A stretch of DNA of 64,000 bases, taken from assembly GCA_022360095.1 (NCBI GenBank), contig JAKSDK010001569.1:121455-185454 (forward strand). Reading direction: 5' to 3'. Below, one piece after another: positions 50,901 through 60,457 of this stretch. The position numbers were made by a program, and so were the translations under genes. How positions within the stretch are numbered: position 1 is the first letter of the stretch; each line of letters opens with the position of its first letter. The stretch comes from Phycisphaerales bacterium. GTDB taxonomy: Bacteria > Planctomycetota > Phycisphaerae > UBA1845 > UTPLA1. Under the pieces are notes generated by a model. It was given only the letters and a program-made list of their open reading frames with translations. It was not told the DNA's origin and did not search any database.

Positions 50901-51791
50901 ATGCCACGAGACCCAAAGAAGAACACACGACGTCGAATCCAGATTCTCTTCGGCTTGTTCTTGGCCGGCCTCCTCTATGTTGAGTTCGAGTTCAACCAGG
51001 ACTATGAGCCCGTGGTGTCCAAGGGCATTCCCGTGGTCCTGGCGGCTGAGCCCGTTGATACCAATTCGTTTGAAAGCCTCCTCCGCAACAAACCGCTTGA
51101 CGCGTTGAAAGATGCCCGTGATCGCCTGGTCCGTGAGAACCGTGATTACGGATGCACATTTGTCAAGCAGGAGCGAATGCCGAAGGGCATGAGTGCGGAA
51201 CAGGAAGTGGAAGTCCTGTTTCGTCCGGAGCCCTACAGCGTGATGATGAACTGGATTCGCAATCCCGGCATGGCGCAGCGCGTGATTTACGTGAAGGGCA
51301 AATGGGTGGATGAGACGGCGGAAAGTGCCGAACTGCGCGAGCAGGCCTGGTGCAAACCGATCAAGCCTCTTGACCTTATTGTCCCGAAAATCAAGCGACC
51401 GATCCACGGTCCTTTGGCCAAGAAGAGTTCGCGCCGATCGATCGATCAATTTGGTTTCAAGCGCGCGCTCGATTTGCTCGTCCATTACAGCGATTTGGCG
51501 GAAGCCCGCAATGAATTGGACCTCGCCTTCAAGGGTGAGACCCATTTCGACGGCCGGCCGGTTTGGGTCATTCGCCGGCGCCTGCCCTACACCGGCGAAA
51601 ATGGAAAGTATCCGGATCGGATCGCGGACATCTACATCGACAAGGACTATCACGTGCCCGTCGCCGTCTATTGTTATTCACAGGACGGTGCAAAGCCGCG
51701 AGACCTGCTCGGCAAGTATGAGTATCGTAACGTTCGTTTCGATCTCGACCTGACGGATGCCAACTTTGAACCGGCCACCTACGGCATGTAG
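50901..51791 (+). CDS. DUF1571-family protein
   Basis: A 296-residue protein; ATG at 50901 with AAGGTG about 13 bases before (a GTG at 50886 is possible). A signal anchor spans about residues 14-30 (IQILFGLFLAGLLYVEFEF). The mature part reads DALKDARDRLVRENRDYGCT, then QEVEVLFRPEPYSVMMNWIR and AQRVIYVKGKWVD, the pattern of DUF1571, a family largely from Planctomycetota with a LolA-like fold. Function is unknown; a lipid-binding or envelope role is inference from the fold. The end DIYIDKDYHVPVAVYCYSQD and DANFEP supports the family call. Confidence 0.8.
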   Translation: MPRDPKKNTRRRIQILFGLFLAGLLYVEFEFNQDYEPVVSKGIPVVLAAEPVDTNSFESLLRNKPLDALKDARDRLVRENRDYGCTFVKQERMPKGMSAEQEVEVLFRPEPYSVMMNWIRNPGMAQRVIYVKGKWVDETAESAELREQAWCKPIKPLDLIVPKIKRPIHGPLAKKSSRRSIDQFGFKRALDLLVHYSDLAEARNELDLAFKGETHFDGRPVWVIRRRLPYTGENGKYPDRIADIYIDKDYHVPVAVYCYSQDGAKPRDLLGKYEYRNVRFDLDLTDANFEPATYGM

Positions 51792-51812
51792 GCCCCGGCA
51801 TTCATCGATCGC

Positions 51813-52547
51813 CTATCGTTCCATATCTTCGAAAGGGTTCCGATTCAGCAGTTCCGGAAGGGCCCATGCGGCGATGGCTGCGACAAGCGTCGCGATCGCG
51901 GTGATTCCCAGCGCGTGTTTGAGGCCCATCGGGACCTTTGCAAACGGCCGGTCCAGCAAGATCCATAAATTCAAGAACGAATTGACGATCGTGATGGGAA
52001 CCGAGATGCCGATTCGAAATGCACGGGCACTGATCGCTTTGACGTTTTGCTTGATGGATCGTTTTGATTTCGGGGCTTGGTCGGAATCGCTCGTTTCCTG
52101 ATCCCCATCCGGACTATCAGAGGGTTCGTGCTGGAGTTCGCCGGTAGTCGAATCCGCCTCCGGATCGGGTGTCGGAGCGTCGTCATTTTCTTCCGAATCC
52201 GTCGGAGCCTGCTCGTCCGGATCGTTCAGCAGGTCGTTGAGCTCTTTGATCTGGTCTTCGGTTTGGCTGACGGCTTCCTCGACATCCGGCGTCTCCGGAT
52301 CATTCGGGGGCGAGGCAGCGTCGTCCGGTGCTGTGACCTCATCATTTTCTCCGCTTTCGGAGTCGGAGCCTGCGTCCGTTACGATCTCGGTGGTCAGGGA
52401 CGTGGCCTGGTCGAGCAGTTGCTCGACTTCCTGGTCTTCCATACCGGGTGGGGCTTCTTCAGAGATGGTGCTTGTGGGGGATTCTTCCATGCCATGCGAA
52501 AGCCGGATTGCTGGAGGACCAACGGTTGCTTTTTTATCGGCCCTCAT
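51813..52547 (-). CDS. Acidic membrane-anchored hypothetical protein
   Basis: A 244-residue protein; ATG at 52547 (an ATG at 52490 gives 225 residues). Residues about 20-165 are very acidic and of low complexity (Asp, Glu, Pro, Ser), for example SEENDDAPTPDPEADSTTGE. Then come a basic segment (PKSKRSIKQNVKAISARAFR), a hydrophobic stretch (IVNSFLNLWILLDRPF) and a C-terminal transmembrane helix (ALGITAIATLVAAIAAWALP). No family was recognised; the design resembles planctomycete tail-anchored proteins. It is convergent with the DUF1571-like gene (21 bases between stops). Confidence 0.65.
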   Translation of the reverse strand: MRADKKATVGPPAIRLSHGMEESPTSTISEEAPPGMEDQEVEQLLDQATSLTTEIVTDAGSDSESGENDEVTAPDDAASPPNDPETPDVEEAVSQTEDQIKELNDLLNDPDEQAPTDSEENDDAPTPDPEADSTTGELQHEPSDSPDGDQETSDSDQAPKSKRSIKQNVKAISARAFRIGISVPITIVNSFLNLWILLDRPFAKVPMGLKHALGITAIATLVAAIAAWALPELLNRNPFEDMER

Positions 52548-52621
52548 TCGGGGCGACTTGAACGGAGGCCGGGCCGTCTTGAGTTTCTATTGTCACGCAC
52601 GGCTGAAGCGACCAACATGAA

Positions 52622-53398
52622 GTGATGCAGGAACGGCGATTCAAAGTTGAGACGGTGACCGGTTCGACGATCATCATGTCGGGTCGGGAGACCGTCCATG
52701 CCGTACGAGTGTTGCGTCTTAATGTTAGAGACGAGGTGGTTTTGTTTGACGGTCAGGGTCGTGAGGTCGACGGCCGAATCAGGACCGTGTCAAGTTCCGG
52801 CGTTGAAGTGGAGGTGACGAGCGAGGTTCGCTTGCGGCCGATCGCGCGTTCGGCACTGATCTTGGCCGTCGCGACGCCGAAGGGCCCTCGCGCGGACTGG
52901 CTTGTGGAGAAGTGTGCCGAACTGGGAGTGCATCGACTGTGCTGGTTGACGACCCGCCGTGGCATCGTCGAGCCCGGAGAGGGCAAGCTGTCGCGTTGGC
53001 GGCGGAAGGCGGTTGCAGCGGCGAAACAAGCGGGCCAAGCGAGGGTCATGGACATCGAGGCGCCGCGCACGATCATGGAACTCGCCGATGCCGTGCCTGA
53101 GAAGGTCACTGTTTTTTATGGTGATCCAGATCCTGTCGGACCGGAGGGCGTTTCACACGAGTCCGAAGTCTCCAGGTCTTTCTCTGAAGCGATGGTTTCC
53201 CACGCGTCGGGTGGGGTATGCAATGCTCTGGTGCTCATCGGGCCGGAAGGCGGATTCACCGTGGATGAACGCGAGTGTATCTTAGGACTCGGCGGCAAGC
53301 CCGTTCGATTGGCTGGTTCGATTCTGCGGATTGAGACGGCGGCGATCGCAGCCGCGGCGATTTGGGCCTGCACGGTGCTCTCAGCAGGCGCCGACTAG
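52622..53398 (+). CDS. rsmE: 16S rRNA (uracil1498-N3)-methyltransferase RsmE
   Basis: A 258-residue SPOUT methyltransferase. GTG at 52622 or ATG at 52625. It methylates U1498 of 16S rRNA using S-adenosylmethionine. The N-terminal PUA-like part has HAVRVLRLNVRDEVVLFDGQ. The deep-trefoil-knot motifs are KGPRADWLVEKCAELGV, LIGPEGGFTVDE and the C-terminal LRIETAAIAAAAIW (family: LRxETA). Normal length. Its 3' end overlaps that of the convergent histidine kinase gene by 18 bases. Confidence 0.94.
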   Translation: MMQERRFKVETVTGSTIIMSGRETVHAVRVLRLNVRDEVVLFDGQGREVDGRIRTVSSSGVEVEVTSEVRLRPIARSALILAVATPKGPRADWLVEKCAELGVHRLCWLTTRRGIVEPGEGKLSRWRRKAVAAAKQAGQARVMDIEAPRTIMELADAVPEKVTVFYGDPDPVGPEGVSHESEVSRSFSEAMVSHASGGVCNALVLIGPEGGFTVDERECILGLGGKPVRLAGSILRIETAAIAAAAIWACTVLSAGAD

Positions 53399-55351
53399 CT
53401 CCAGTTCATGGGATTGAACCGAAGTTTTCGACGGAATGTGTGCCCGAATTAATTCAATAAGATGCTGTCGATCAATCGGCTTGGTTGCGTATTCGTCACA
53501 CCCCGCATCCAGGCATTTTTCGCGATCGCCGCGCATGGCTTGTGCCGTGAGTGCAATGATGGGCGCATCATACCCCTTCTGACGAAGGAGTGCGGTGGCT
53601 TCGTAGCCTGACATGACGGGCATCTGCATGTCCATGAGGATTACGTCGAACGGCTCACCCTCGTCGCATGCCATGAGTGCTGCACCGACGGCGAGCTTTC
53701 CGTTCGCGGCGACCAAGACTTCGGCGCCCGCTTTCCTGAGAATGTGAGAGATCAGTTGTTGATTGTCGGGACCGTCTTCCGCCAGCAGGATTCGACAATC
53801 CAGCGACTTGGTGCCATCGGCATGAATCAATGACTCGGGCGCTTTGACGACCATTGCAGTCATGGGATGTTCGACCATCTCGACACCCCTGAGCGAGCCG
53901 GTGGCCACCGTAATTCGAAAGCGGGTTCCGATACCCGGTTGAGTGTCCACGATCGTGACATGACCTCCGAGCATCCGGACGGATCGCTTACTTATGGTAA
54001 GACCAAGGCCCAGCCCCTCGGACTTGTTGGCGGACGTATTCGCCTGGGAGAACGGATCAAAAAGGTTTTCGGATTCTTCCATTCCGATGCCCGAGTCGAT
54101 GACGTCAAACTGCATCGAGGAGTTTTCGCCGTTTTCCAGGAATCTGGCGATCAGACGAACGCCGCCGCTCTCCGTGAATTTCACGGCATTTCCTACATGG
54201 TTGAGTAGAATTTGCCGCAAACGGGCCGGGTCGGTGCGGATGTTCTCGGGCATCGCCCCGATACATTCGACGTTGAAAACCAGGCCTTTTGTTTCCGCCT
54301 GCACCGTCATGATCGAGGCGACTTCGGCGAGGATTTGGAACGGCGAACATGGAATCTTCCGAACTTCCATGTTGCCGGATTCGATTTTCGACAGGTCGAG
54401 AATATCATTGAGGATGCTGGCCAGTGTCTCCCCGTTTTGGTGAATGGTTCGCAGCGCCCGGATTCGCTCAGGCGGTTCCTTGCCGGCATCAGAGGATTCG
54501 AGCAACATTTCGGAGAAGCCGATGATGGCCGTCAACGGTGTGCGAAGCTCGTGACTCATGTCGGTGAGGAATTCGTTCTTCGCTTGAGCGGCGGTGTCGG
54601 CTTCTTTTTGGGCTTCTCTCAGCCTTTTCTTCGAGGTGTTGAGTTCTGCGGTCGCTTGCTTTAATTCAGTGATATCGCGAGCAGCCCCGTAGAGCAGGGT
54701 CTGCCCTGGAACCGGGGCCGGACAGGTCCAGGCAAGCCAGCGGTAGGAGCCGTCTTTGCACCGGTGACGGTTCTCAAAAACGACGGGATCTTCACCCAGT
54801 GAGAGATTCCCCAGATTCGTAATGCATTGAGAACGATCTTCTGGATGAATGAAATCGAGAACCGGCTTTTCGAACAATTCTTCCTTGCCGTAGCCGAAGA
54901 CACGCTCAAAGGACGGACTGATTCGTTTGAAATGGCCGTCGTCCCCGACGATGCAGAAGAAATCGCGTGAGATTCTGAAAACCTGGTCTCGCTCATTCAT
55001 CGCGTCCAGGGCTTCGTGTTGCACCTTTTCCTGAATCTGTTTCTGGTGGATGGAGAAGAAGGTCACCGACCAGATTGCGACGAAGGCCAAAAGACGATTG
55101 GTGAATGCCGCCGGAGGGGTTTCACCCGCGGTCGATGCGAAATAGCCCACCGCCGCCAGAAGGGTGCACAGGGCGGCCATGGCCAGTATCGTTCGTCTTC
55201 CGGGCAGCCAGACGGCAATTAGCAGAGCGGCGGGATATAGGATCTCGATCGCCAATCCCGAAGGCGTGAAGAGGTCCACCAGAAAGGTGGCAACAGTCAG
55301 CCCCACGCTTAGTGAAGCCAAGGCCCAATTGACTTTTTTTACTAGAGTCAT
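53381..55351 (-). CDS. Membrane-bound PAS hybrid sensor histidine kinase / response regulator
   Basis: A 656-residue protein; ATG at 55351 is chosen because it precedes the membrane region directly (a start at 55501 would add 50 residues). Residues 8-105 contain four hydrophobic segments (VNWALASLSVGLTVATFLVD; EILYPAALLIAVWLP; ILAMAALCTLLAAVGYF; LLAFVAIWSVTFFSI). A PAS/PAC domain spans about 125-232. HisKA carries SHELRTPL with His267. The ATPase domain has RQILLNHVGNAVKFTE, DSGIGM and GLGLGLTIS. The receiver domain (about 525-640) has phospho-acceptor Asp574 in LMDMQMP. The receiver is close to that of the kinase at 9207-10928. No output domain is present, so phosphotransfer to another protein is expected. 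Confidence 0.92.
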   Translation of the reverse strand: MTLVKKVNWALASLSVGLTVATFLVDLFTPSGLAIEILYPAALLIAVWLPGRRTILAMAALCTLLAAVGYFASTAGETPPAAFTNRLLAFVAIWSVTFFSIHQKQIQEKVQHEALDAMNERDQVFRISRDFFCIVGDDGHFKRISPSFERVFGYGKEELFEKPVLDFIHPEDRSQCITNLGNLSLGEDPVVFENRHRCKDGSYRWLAWTCPAPVPGQTLLYGAARDITELKQATAELNTSKKRLREAQKEADTAAQAKNEFLTDMSHELRTPLTAIIGFSEMLLESSDAGKEPPERIRALRTIHQNGETLASILNDILDLSKIESGNMEVRKIPCSPFQILAEVASIMTVQAETKGLVFNVECIGAMPENIRTDPARLRQILLNHVGNAVKFTESGGVRLIARFLENGENSSMQFDVIDSGIGMEESENLFDPFSQANTSANKSEGLGLGLTISKRSVRMLGGHVTIVDTQPGIGTRFRITVATGSLRGVEMVEHPMTAMVVKAPESLIHADGTKSLDCRILLAEDGPDNQQLISHILRKAGAEVLVAANGKLAVGAALMACDEGEPFDVILMDMQMPVMSGYEATALLRQKGYDAPIIALTAQAMRGDREKCLDAGCDEYATKPIDRQHLIELIRAHIPSKTSVQSHELELVGAC

Positions 55352-55569
55352 GGGACTGCCTGTTGCCCCCTCTAAGGGACGAGGGTACGCCTTCCTTTGT
55401 CTTACGATCAGGTCGATAGGTGACCTACTAATTTCACTAGGTACTTCCCTTACTCGGCTAATCTGTACGATAGATTGGAAAAAATTGTCTTCTCTATGCA
55501 CGTGTGTCAGAGCCGTGGCACCACACGGGTTCTTATCGGCCGCTCGGCTTCTGGAATCGTCCAGGGAGG

Positions 55570-56898
55570 TCAGGCGTGACTCGATTCGACGTGTTCATCC
55601 AGCGTCGGGATGCAGATGACCTGACCGATAACAGCGTCGAGCTCGCTCATGGCCTTGATTGCGGCCTGCACCGTGCTGTCCTTGGATTCGCGTGTCGTGA
55701 CGACGACGGGAACAGCGTCGCCGCCGCTTGCCTGGTGCGGTTCGTGTTGGACCAGAGACGCGATGCTGATGCCGTGGTCGCCCAGGACCGTGGCGATTCT
55801 GGCCATGCCGCCGGGACGATCCTCCAGCCCGACTCGAAGATAAAACGCTGTTTCGTTTTCGCCGGAGGGACGGTAGGTGGCAGCGTCTGTTCGATCGGCG
55901 AGTCGTGTAAGCTGGGAGAATGTCCGGGCTGCATTGCCCGTGGCAACCTCCATGACATCTGCGATCACCGCGCTGGCCGTCGGCATGCCGCCGGCGCCCC
56001 GTCCGTAAAAAAGCGTATGCCCGACGGCGTGTCCGTACACGCTGACCGCATTGAAAGGCCCGGCTACGCTTGCGAGCGGGTGCGACTTCCGGATGAAGGT
56101 GGGATGGACGGTTAAATCGAGCCCGTTGTCATGTTTCTGCGCGATGGCAAGAAGTTTGCAAACGTAGCCGAGTTCGTCGCCGGCGAGGAGATCCGTGACT
56201 TCCAGATCGGTGATGCCTCTGACGGAAATTCGATCATAGTCGCAGGTTTTTCGCATCGCGATCGACGCCAGAATGGCGAGCTTGTGGGCGGAGTCGGTGC
56301 CGTCGACGTCCAGGGTCGGGTCGGCCTCGGCATAGCCAAGTTGCTGGGCCTCGGCCAGGGCGTCGGAATAGCTGACCTCACTTTCGAGCATTCTGGTCAG
56401 GATGTAATTGCAGGTTCCGTTGAGGATGCCGTAGACGGCGTCGATTTCGTTGGCAATCAGTCCGCGCCGTACGGATTCGATGAGAGGAATGCCACCCCCG
56501 ACGGCCGCTTCGAAAGCAATGCATCGGCCGGCCTCCCGTGCAGCGGCGAAGATCGGCCCCCCCCTTAAGGCGAGCAACGCCTTGTTGGCGGTGACAACGT
56601 CCTTGCCACATCGCAGAGCCTCGAGGATCAGGTCCATCGGCGTGTCCACACCGCCAATCAGCTCAAGGATGATGTGAGTGTCCGGGTCGGCGAGCGGCTG
56701 TGCGGGATCGTTCGACAGGATGTCCTTGGGAATATCGACGGGCCGTTCTTTGTGGGTGTCCTGGACAATGACGTGGCGCAGTTCAAGGTCCAGACCGGTC
56801 CTGGCGGTCAGCGAGCGACCTTGTTCCAAGAGGATGCGAACGACCGCCGAGCCGACCGCTCCACAGCCGATGATACCGATTCCGATTTTGTCAGCCAT
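55570..56898 (-). CDS. hom: Homoserine dehydrogenase with ACT domain
   Basis: A 442-residue protein with an ATG start. It reduces aspartate semialdehyde to homoserine for methionine and threonine synthesis. The NAD(P) motif IGIGIIGCGAVGSAVVRIL is at the N-terminus; DVVTANKALLALRGG and ILNGTCNYILTRM are the substrate-site signatures, with EADPTLDVDGTDSAHKLAIL near the catalytic Asp/Lys. Residues about 360-430 form an ACT domain (YLRVGLEDRPGGMARIATVL) used in most bacteria for threonine feedback. Normal length. No thr or met gene is adjacent. Confidence 0.95.
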   Translation of the reverse strand: MADKIGIGIIGCGAVGSAVVRILLEQGRSLTARTGLDLELRHVIVQDTHKERPVDIPKDILSNDPAQPLADPDTHIILELIGGVDTPMDLILEALRCGKDVVTANKALLALRGGPIFAAAREAGRCIAFEAAVGGGIPLIESVRRGLIANEIDAVYGILNGTCNYILTRMLESEVSYSDALAEAQQLGYAEADPTLDVDGTDSAHKLAILASIAMRKTCDYDRISVRGITDLEVTDLLAGDELGYVCKLLAIAQKHDNGLDLTVHPTFIRKSHPLASVAGPFNAVSVYGHAVGHTLFYGRGAGGMPTASAVIADVMEVATGNAARTFSQLTRLADRTDAATYRPSGENETAFYLRVGLEDRPGGMARIATVLGDHGISIASLVQHEPHQASGGDAVPVVVTTRESKDSTVQAAIKAMSELDAVIGQVICIPTLDEHVESSHA

Positions 56899-57048
56899 TG
56901 AACGAGGACTTTAAGTGGGGTCAGTGTCTCCAGCAAGTCCGAGCGGTCCGGGAGCGACCTTGCAGGTTTTGCGCGGGTTCACACGATTGCGGTTCGTCCT
57001 CTCCGGCGGAAAATGCCGTCGTTGCGCATGCAATGCCGATGTTAACTA

Positions 57049-57885
57049 ATGATCAGGTATGAACTTAGTGAAGGAATCTTCGAATCAAGACAAAGCTCGA
57101 ATCAGGCCGATAACGAGGTAGTCGATCGCCTAAAACGGGACTCGCTTATGGCCAACCGCTCTAGGAGCCGATCCATGCGTCACAATCATCTCACCAAACG
57201 CGCGGACGACCGGGATTTCAAGTTGGCGGTCGAGGAAGTGCTGTCGGACCATTCGCCCATGTTGCGGTTCAAAGCGGGCAAGATCGTCTCGTCACCGAGT
57301 TGGGTTGACGAGATGCAGATGCCCGCGTTGTCACTCGCGCATGAGGAGGAGCCTGATGCCATGGTTGACCACACGGACGATCAGTTAGCTCGACAAGCAG
57401 TGTCTTCGAAGAGCATCCCCATGGAAAATGAGGTCGAAGACGATTGTTGGCCTTGGGTCGATGACGGGGCGGAAGACCTGTTGGTCCCGAACAACGTGAC
57501 CGAGGCGAGCCGTCACGTTGAAGAAGAAGGCGAGTCGCTTGACAACAGCGATGATCAAAGTGCGACGGAGGACTTGGTCCTTTGCGAGCCGCCGGCCGCC
57601 CAAGCCGAAATGCTAACTTTGAAAGCAGGAAACGGCGGATCGTCGGAGAAGGCTTCGACGGCCGAGGTTTCAAAGGGTGTGCGACAACCCGGCGTCGCCC
57701 CGAAGCGAATCGGCAGTGGCACCCTGGTCCCGGCTCGCTTGACGTGGAAGCCGGGCGATCCTTTCGGCGAAGATGCAGAACCGGCGGGTTCGCGGTTTCG
57801 GTGGGAAATCATGCTCCGCTCAGCTTGCATTACGGCGGCATGCGGACTGTTGTGTGTTTGGTTGCTGCATTCAATCTTTGCGTGA
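57049..57885 (+). CDS. Hypothetical protein with C-terminal membrane anchor
   Basis: A 278-residue protein; ATG at 57049 (an ATG at 57148 would give 245 residues; neither has a strong ribosome site). The N-terminal half is basic (MANRSRSRSMRHNHLTKRAD), the middle acidic and low in complexity (VENEVEDDC-like Asp/Glu runs), and the end is one hydrophobic helix (IMLRSACITAACGLLCVWLL). This fits a tail-anchored cytosolic protein. No family was recognised. The following gene starts 47 bases downstream and was perhaps cotranscribed; together they may form a small planctomycete-specific unit. Confidence 0.65.
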   Translation: MIRYELSEGIFESRQSSNQADNEVVDRLKRDSLMANRSRSRSMRHNHLTKRADDRDFKLAVEEVLSDHSPMLRFKAGKIVSSPSWVDEMQMPALSLAHEEEPDAMVDHTDDQLARQAVSSKSIPMENEVEDDCWPWVDDGAEDLLVPNNVTEASRHVEEEGESLDNSDDQSATEDLVLCEPPAAQAEMLTLKAGNGGSSEKASTAEVSKGVRQPGVAPKRIGSGTLVPARLTWKPGDPFGEDAEPAGSRFRWEIMLRSACITAACGLLCVWLLHSIFA

Positions 57886-57931
57886 ATCATTTTTCGAAGA
57901 ACCGGTTTCCTTTCGAGGAGTCACCCTGTCT

Positions 57932-58600
57932 GTGTCCGTTTTCTTAGATGGTCAACCGATTCCAGGTGAGACCCTGACGCCGGATATCTGCGTCGGTCAG
58001 CTTATCGAAAGCACCAAAGAAAGATTAAGGGGCACCGGTGTTATCATCTTCTCCATCCTTTGCGATGGAGACGAGATTCCGGCAGACCGTTTGGAGGGGA
58101 CGCTATCAAAGCCGGTGTCTGCGTTCGACCGATTGGAGCTCATTTCCGGGCGCCCAAAGGAATTGGTGCTCGATGCACTGGCCGACACCCGTCGTTCGTT
58201 CTCTGATTCTTTTGTGACGGTCAAACAGGCGGCCAACGACATGACGGCCGGCAATCTGTCCAAGGGAATGGCCGGGCTGATCGACTGTATTGGAATCTGG
58301 TCCAGCGTTCATGAAGTGGTTGTGCAGGGTGGGACGCTGGTCGGTGTTGACTTTGACAATCTCACGATTGACGGTCGACATATTCTGGATTGGCTTAAGG
58401 ACCTCGGGACCAAGCTTCGGGACATCAAACGCGCCATCGAGTCGCGAGATAACGTTTTGCTGGCTGACATGCTCCGCTATGAAATGGACGAGATGATGCA
58501 AGGCTGGGAGAGGATGCTGGACGCCTTTATCGAGGAAGTGAAGCAGTTCGACGAAAGCGCCGTGAACCCTTCGACTCCACCCGTTCTCGCGACCACATAA
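57932..58600 (+). CDS. Conserved-looking hypothetical protein, soluble
   Basis: A 222-residue protein. GAGGAG at 57915-57920 points to CTG at 57926 or GTG at 57932; GTG is annotated and the longer frame from 57773 is rejected because it overlaps the previous gene. The protein begins with beta-rich VFLDGQPIPGETLTPDICVG, then FSILCDGDEIPADRLEGTL, which is ubiquitin-like in feel. The rest is helical (DALADTRRSFSDSFVTVKQA; LADMLRYEMDEMMQGWERML). No known motif, signal peptide or membrane helix. It lies directly after the tail-anchored protein on the same strand. Confidence 0.68.
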   Translation: MSVFLDGQPIPGETLTPDICVGQLIESTKERLRGTGVIIFSILCDGDEIPADRLEGTLSKPVSAFDRLELISGRPKELVLDALADTRRSFSDSFVTVKQAANDMTAGNLSKGMAGLIDCIGIWSSVHEVVVQGGTLVGVDFDNLTIDGRHILDWLKDLGTKLRDIKRAIESRDNVLLADMLRYEMDEMMQGWERMLDAFIEEVKQFDESAVNPSTPPVLATT

Positions 58601-58636
58601 GGTCAGGTGAGCAAGGCGGGGCCTCGAATTCCTTAG

Positions 58637-60394
58637 TCAGGGGTCGATTTTGCGGAACAGGATGTCCGGGATCGGGCCCAGCGCGTGCCCGATCGGAAGC
58701 TCGTCCGTGGCCTTGGACCAGATCCATTGATCAGTCGGGACATTCAGGGATTGCCGAATCTTCTCCGCTGCGAACGGGAGAAATGGTTCGAGCAAGGTTC
58801 CCAGCGTGCGGACCGCCTGAATGCACGTGTGAATCGTGGCGGCGCATCGCGGCCCGTCCGATTTCCGGGTTTTCCAGGGCTCCCTCGTGTCGATGTAGCG
58901 GTTGCATTCTCGGAAGCCGTCCATGATCCGTCCCAAGGCCGATTTGAATCGCATCGCTTCGATATCGTCCCCGACGCTTTTCGGCAAGGCCTTGAGCTTG
59001 GCCAGAAGATCGGCTTCGAGCTGATCGGCGCAGTCCGCACTGGGAACCTTGCGTTCGAAATCGTCGGTGACGATTTTCTGCCAGCGGTTGACAAAATTGC
59101 CGAGCGTCGCAATCAATTCGGCGTTGTTGCGCTCGATAAAGTCATCAATGTTCCAAGCGGTGCGCTGACTCTCCGGAGCGTTGATCGTCAGGTAATACCG
59201 TAGGGGGTCGGGATCGAAGGTCTTGAGATAATCCTCGATCCATATCGCGTTTTTCCGGGATTTGCTGATTTTCTCTTCTTTTTGATCGCGAGTCCTGATA
59301 TTGAGAAACGCGTTGGCGACGACGTTGGTGGGAAGCTGGTAGTAGCCTCGCTCTTTCGGGGCGGTGTACGTGCTCCCACGCGCCGCAATCTCCTTCGAGC
59401 TATACTGCGTTCCCAGAAGCATCGCAGGCCAGATGAGCGCGTGAAAGACGGTGTTGTCCTCTCCGATGAAATGCACGATTTTGCAATCCGGGTTCTGCCA
59501 CCAGTCACGGTACTTTTGCCAGTCGCCGTCCAATTGCTGACATAATGTGGCGGTGAAACTCACATAGCCGATCGGCGCGTCGAACCAGACGTACAGCACC
59601 TTGCCCTGGGCATCAGGATCATCCAGCGGAACGGGCACACCCCATTGCAAGTCACGGGTCATGGCCCGTTCGGGCAGACCCTTTTTGATCGCTCCCATGG
59701 CGAAATTGATGACCGTCGAACGCCAGTCCAGCGAAACCAGGCTGAACCAATCCGCCAACATTCCCTGGAACTTGCTCAATTGCAGGTACCAGTGCGTCGT
59801 CGTTCGCTGCTCGGGGGTTGTACCGGTGATGGTGCTGACGGGATTGATAAGCTGTAATGGGTCGATCCCGTTTCCGCACTGTTCACACTGATCGCCCAGG
59901 GCTTCGGGATTTCCGCACGGCGTGCCGTCCTCCAGCGTATGGTAGCACGTGCCTTTGACATAACGATCGGGCAGGAACTGATCCGCCTGTGCGTCGTACA
60001 ATTGCTCCGAAGACTTCTTCACGAAGTGTCCATTGTTGTGATTGGCTTTGAAGAACTCCTGACTGAGTCGGTTGTGTGTCTCCACGTATTCGGGTTGGTG
60101 GGTGCCGCCGTAGATGTCAAAGTGAATGCCGAGTCCTTCAAAGTCGGCGTATTGCTTCTTGTTATAGCGCGTAGATAACTCCGCAGGGGTGGTCTTTTCG
60201 AGACGAGCGGAGATTTCGATGGCCACGCCGTTGTCGTCGCTGCCACAAATGAATCGAACGTCATCGCCGTTCGAGCGGAGATAGCGAACATAGATGTCGG
60301 CCGGCAAGTATGCGCCGGCAATGTGGCCGACATGGAGACGGCCGTTCGAGTAAGGCAGCGCAGCGGTGACCAGAAAGCGACGTTTTGACATCAT
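58637..60394 (-). CDS. metG: Methionyl-tRNA synthetase
   Basis: A 585-residue protein; ATG at 60394 (a second ATG follows at once). It charges tRNA-Met in the cytosol. The HIGH motif is HVGHIAGAYL, preceded by TAALPYSNGRL. The KMSKS motif appears as KISKSRK. The connective-peptide zinc site has CYHTLEDGTPCGNPEA and CEQCG cysteines. WDVPVP-type catalytic surroundings read LQWGVPVPLDD. The anticodon-binding helical domain covers about 400-560. The C-terminal EMAP/Trbp111-like dimerisation domain of longer MetG proteins is absent. It has the length of the short MetG form. Confidence 0.95.
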   Translation of the reverse strand: MMSKRRFLVTAALPYSNGRLHVGHIAGAYLPADIYVRYLRSNGDDVRFICGSDDNGVAIEISARLEKTTPAELSTRYNKKQYADFEGLGIHFDIYGGTHQPEYVETHNRLSQEFFKANHNNGHFVKKSSEQLYDAQADQFLPDRYVKGTCYHTLEDGTPCGNPEALGDQCEQCGNGIDPLQLINPVSTITGTTPEQRTTTHWYLQLSKFQGMLADWFSLVSLDWRSTVINFAMGAIKKGLPERAMTRDLQWGVPVPLDDPDAQGKVLYVWFDAPIGYVSFTATLCQQLDGDWQKYRDWWQNPDCKIVHFIGEDNTVFHALIWPAMLLGTQYSSKEIAARGSTYTAPKERGYYQLPTNVVANAFLNIRTRDQKEEKISKSRKNAIWIEDYLKTFDPDPLRYYLTINAPESQRTAWNIDDFIERNNAELIATLGNFVNRWQKIVTDDFERKVPSADCADQLEADLLAKLKALPKSVGDDIEAMRFKSALGRIMDGFRECNRYIDTREPWKTRKSDGPRCAATIHTCIQAVRTLGTLLEPFLPFAAEKIRQSLNVPTDQWIWSKATDELPIGHALGPIPDILFRKIDP

Positions 60395-60457
60395 GACTCC
60401 AGTGTTTAACCGAAGGGCGGCATTCTATCGTAGAAATGACATGCTGCCAACGGATCG

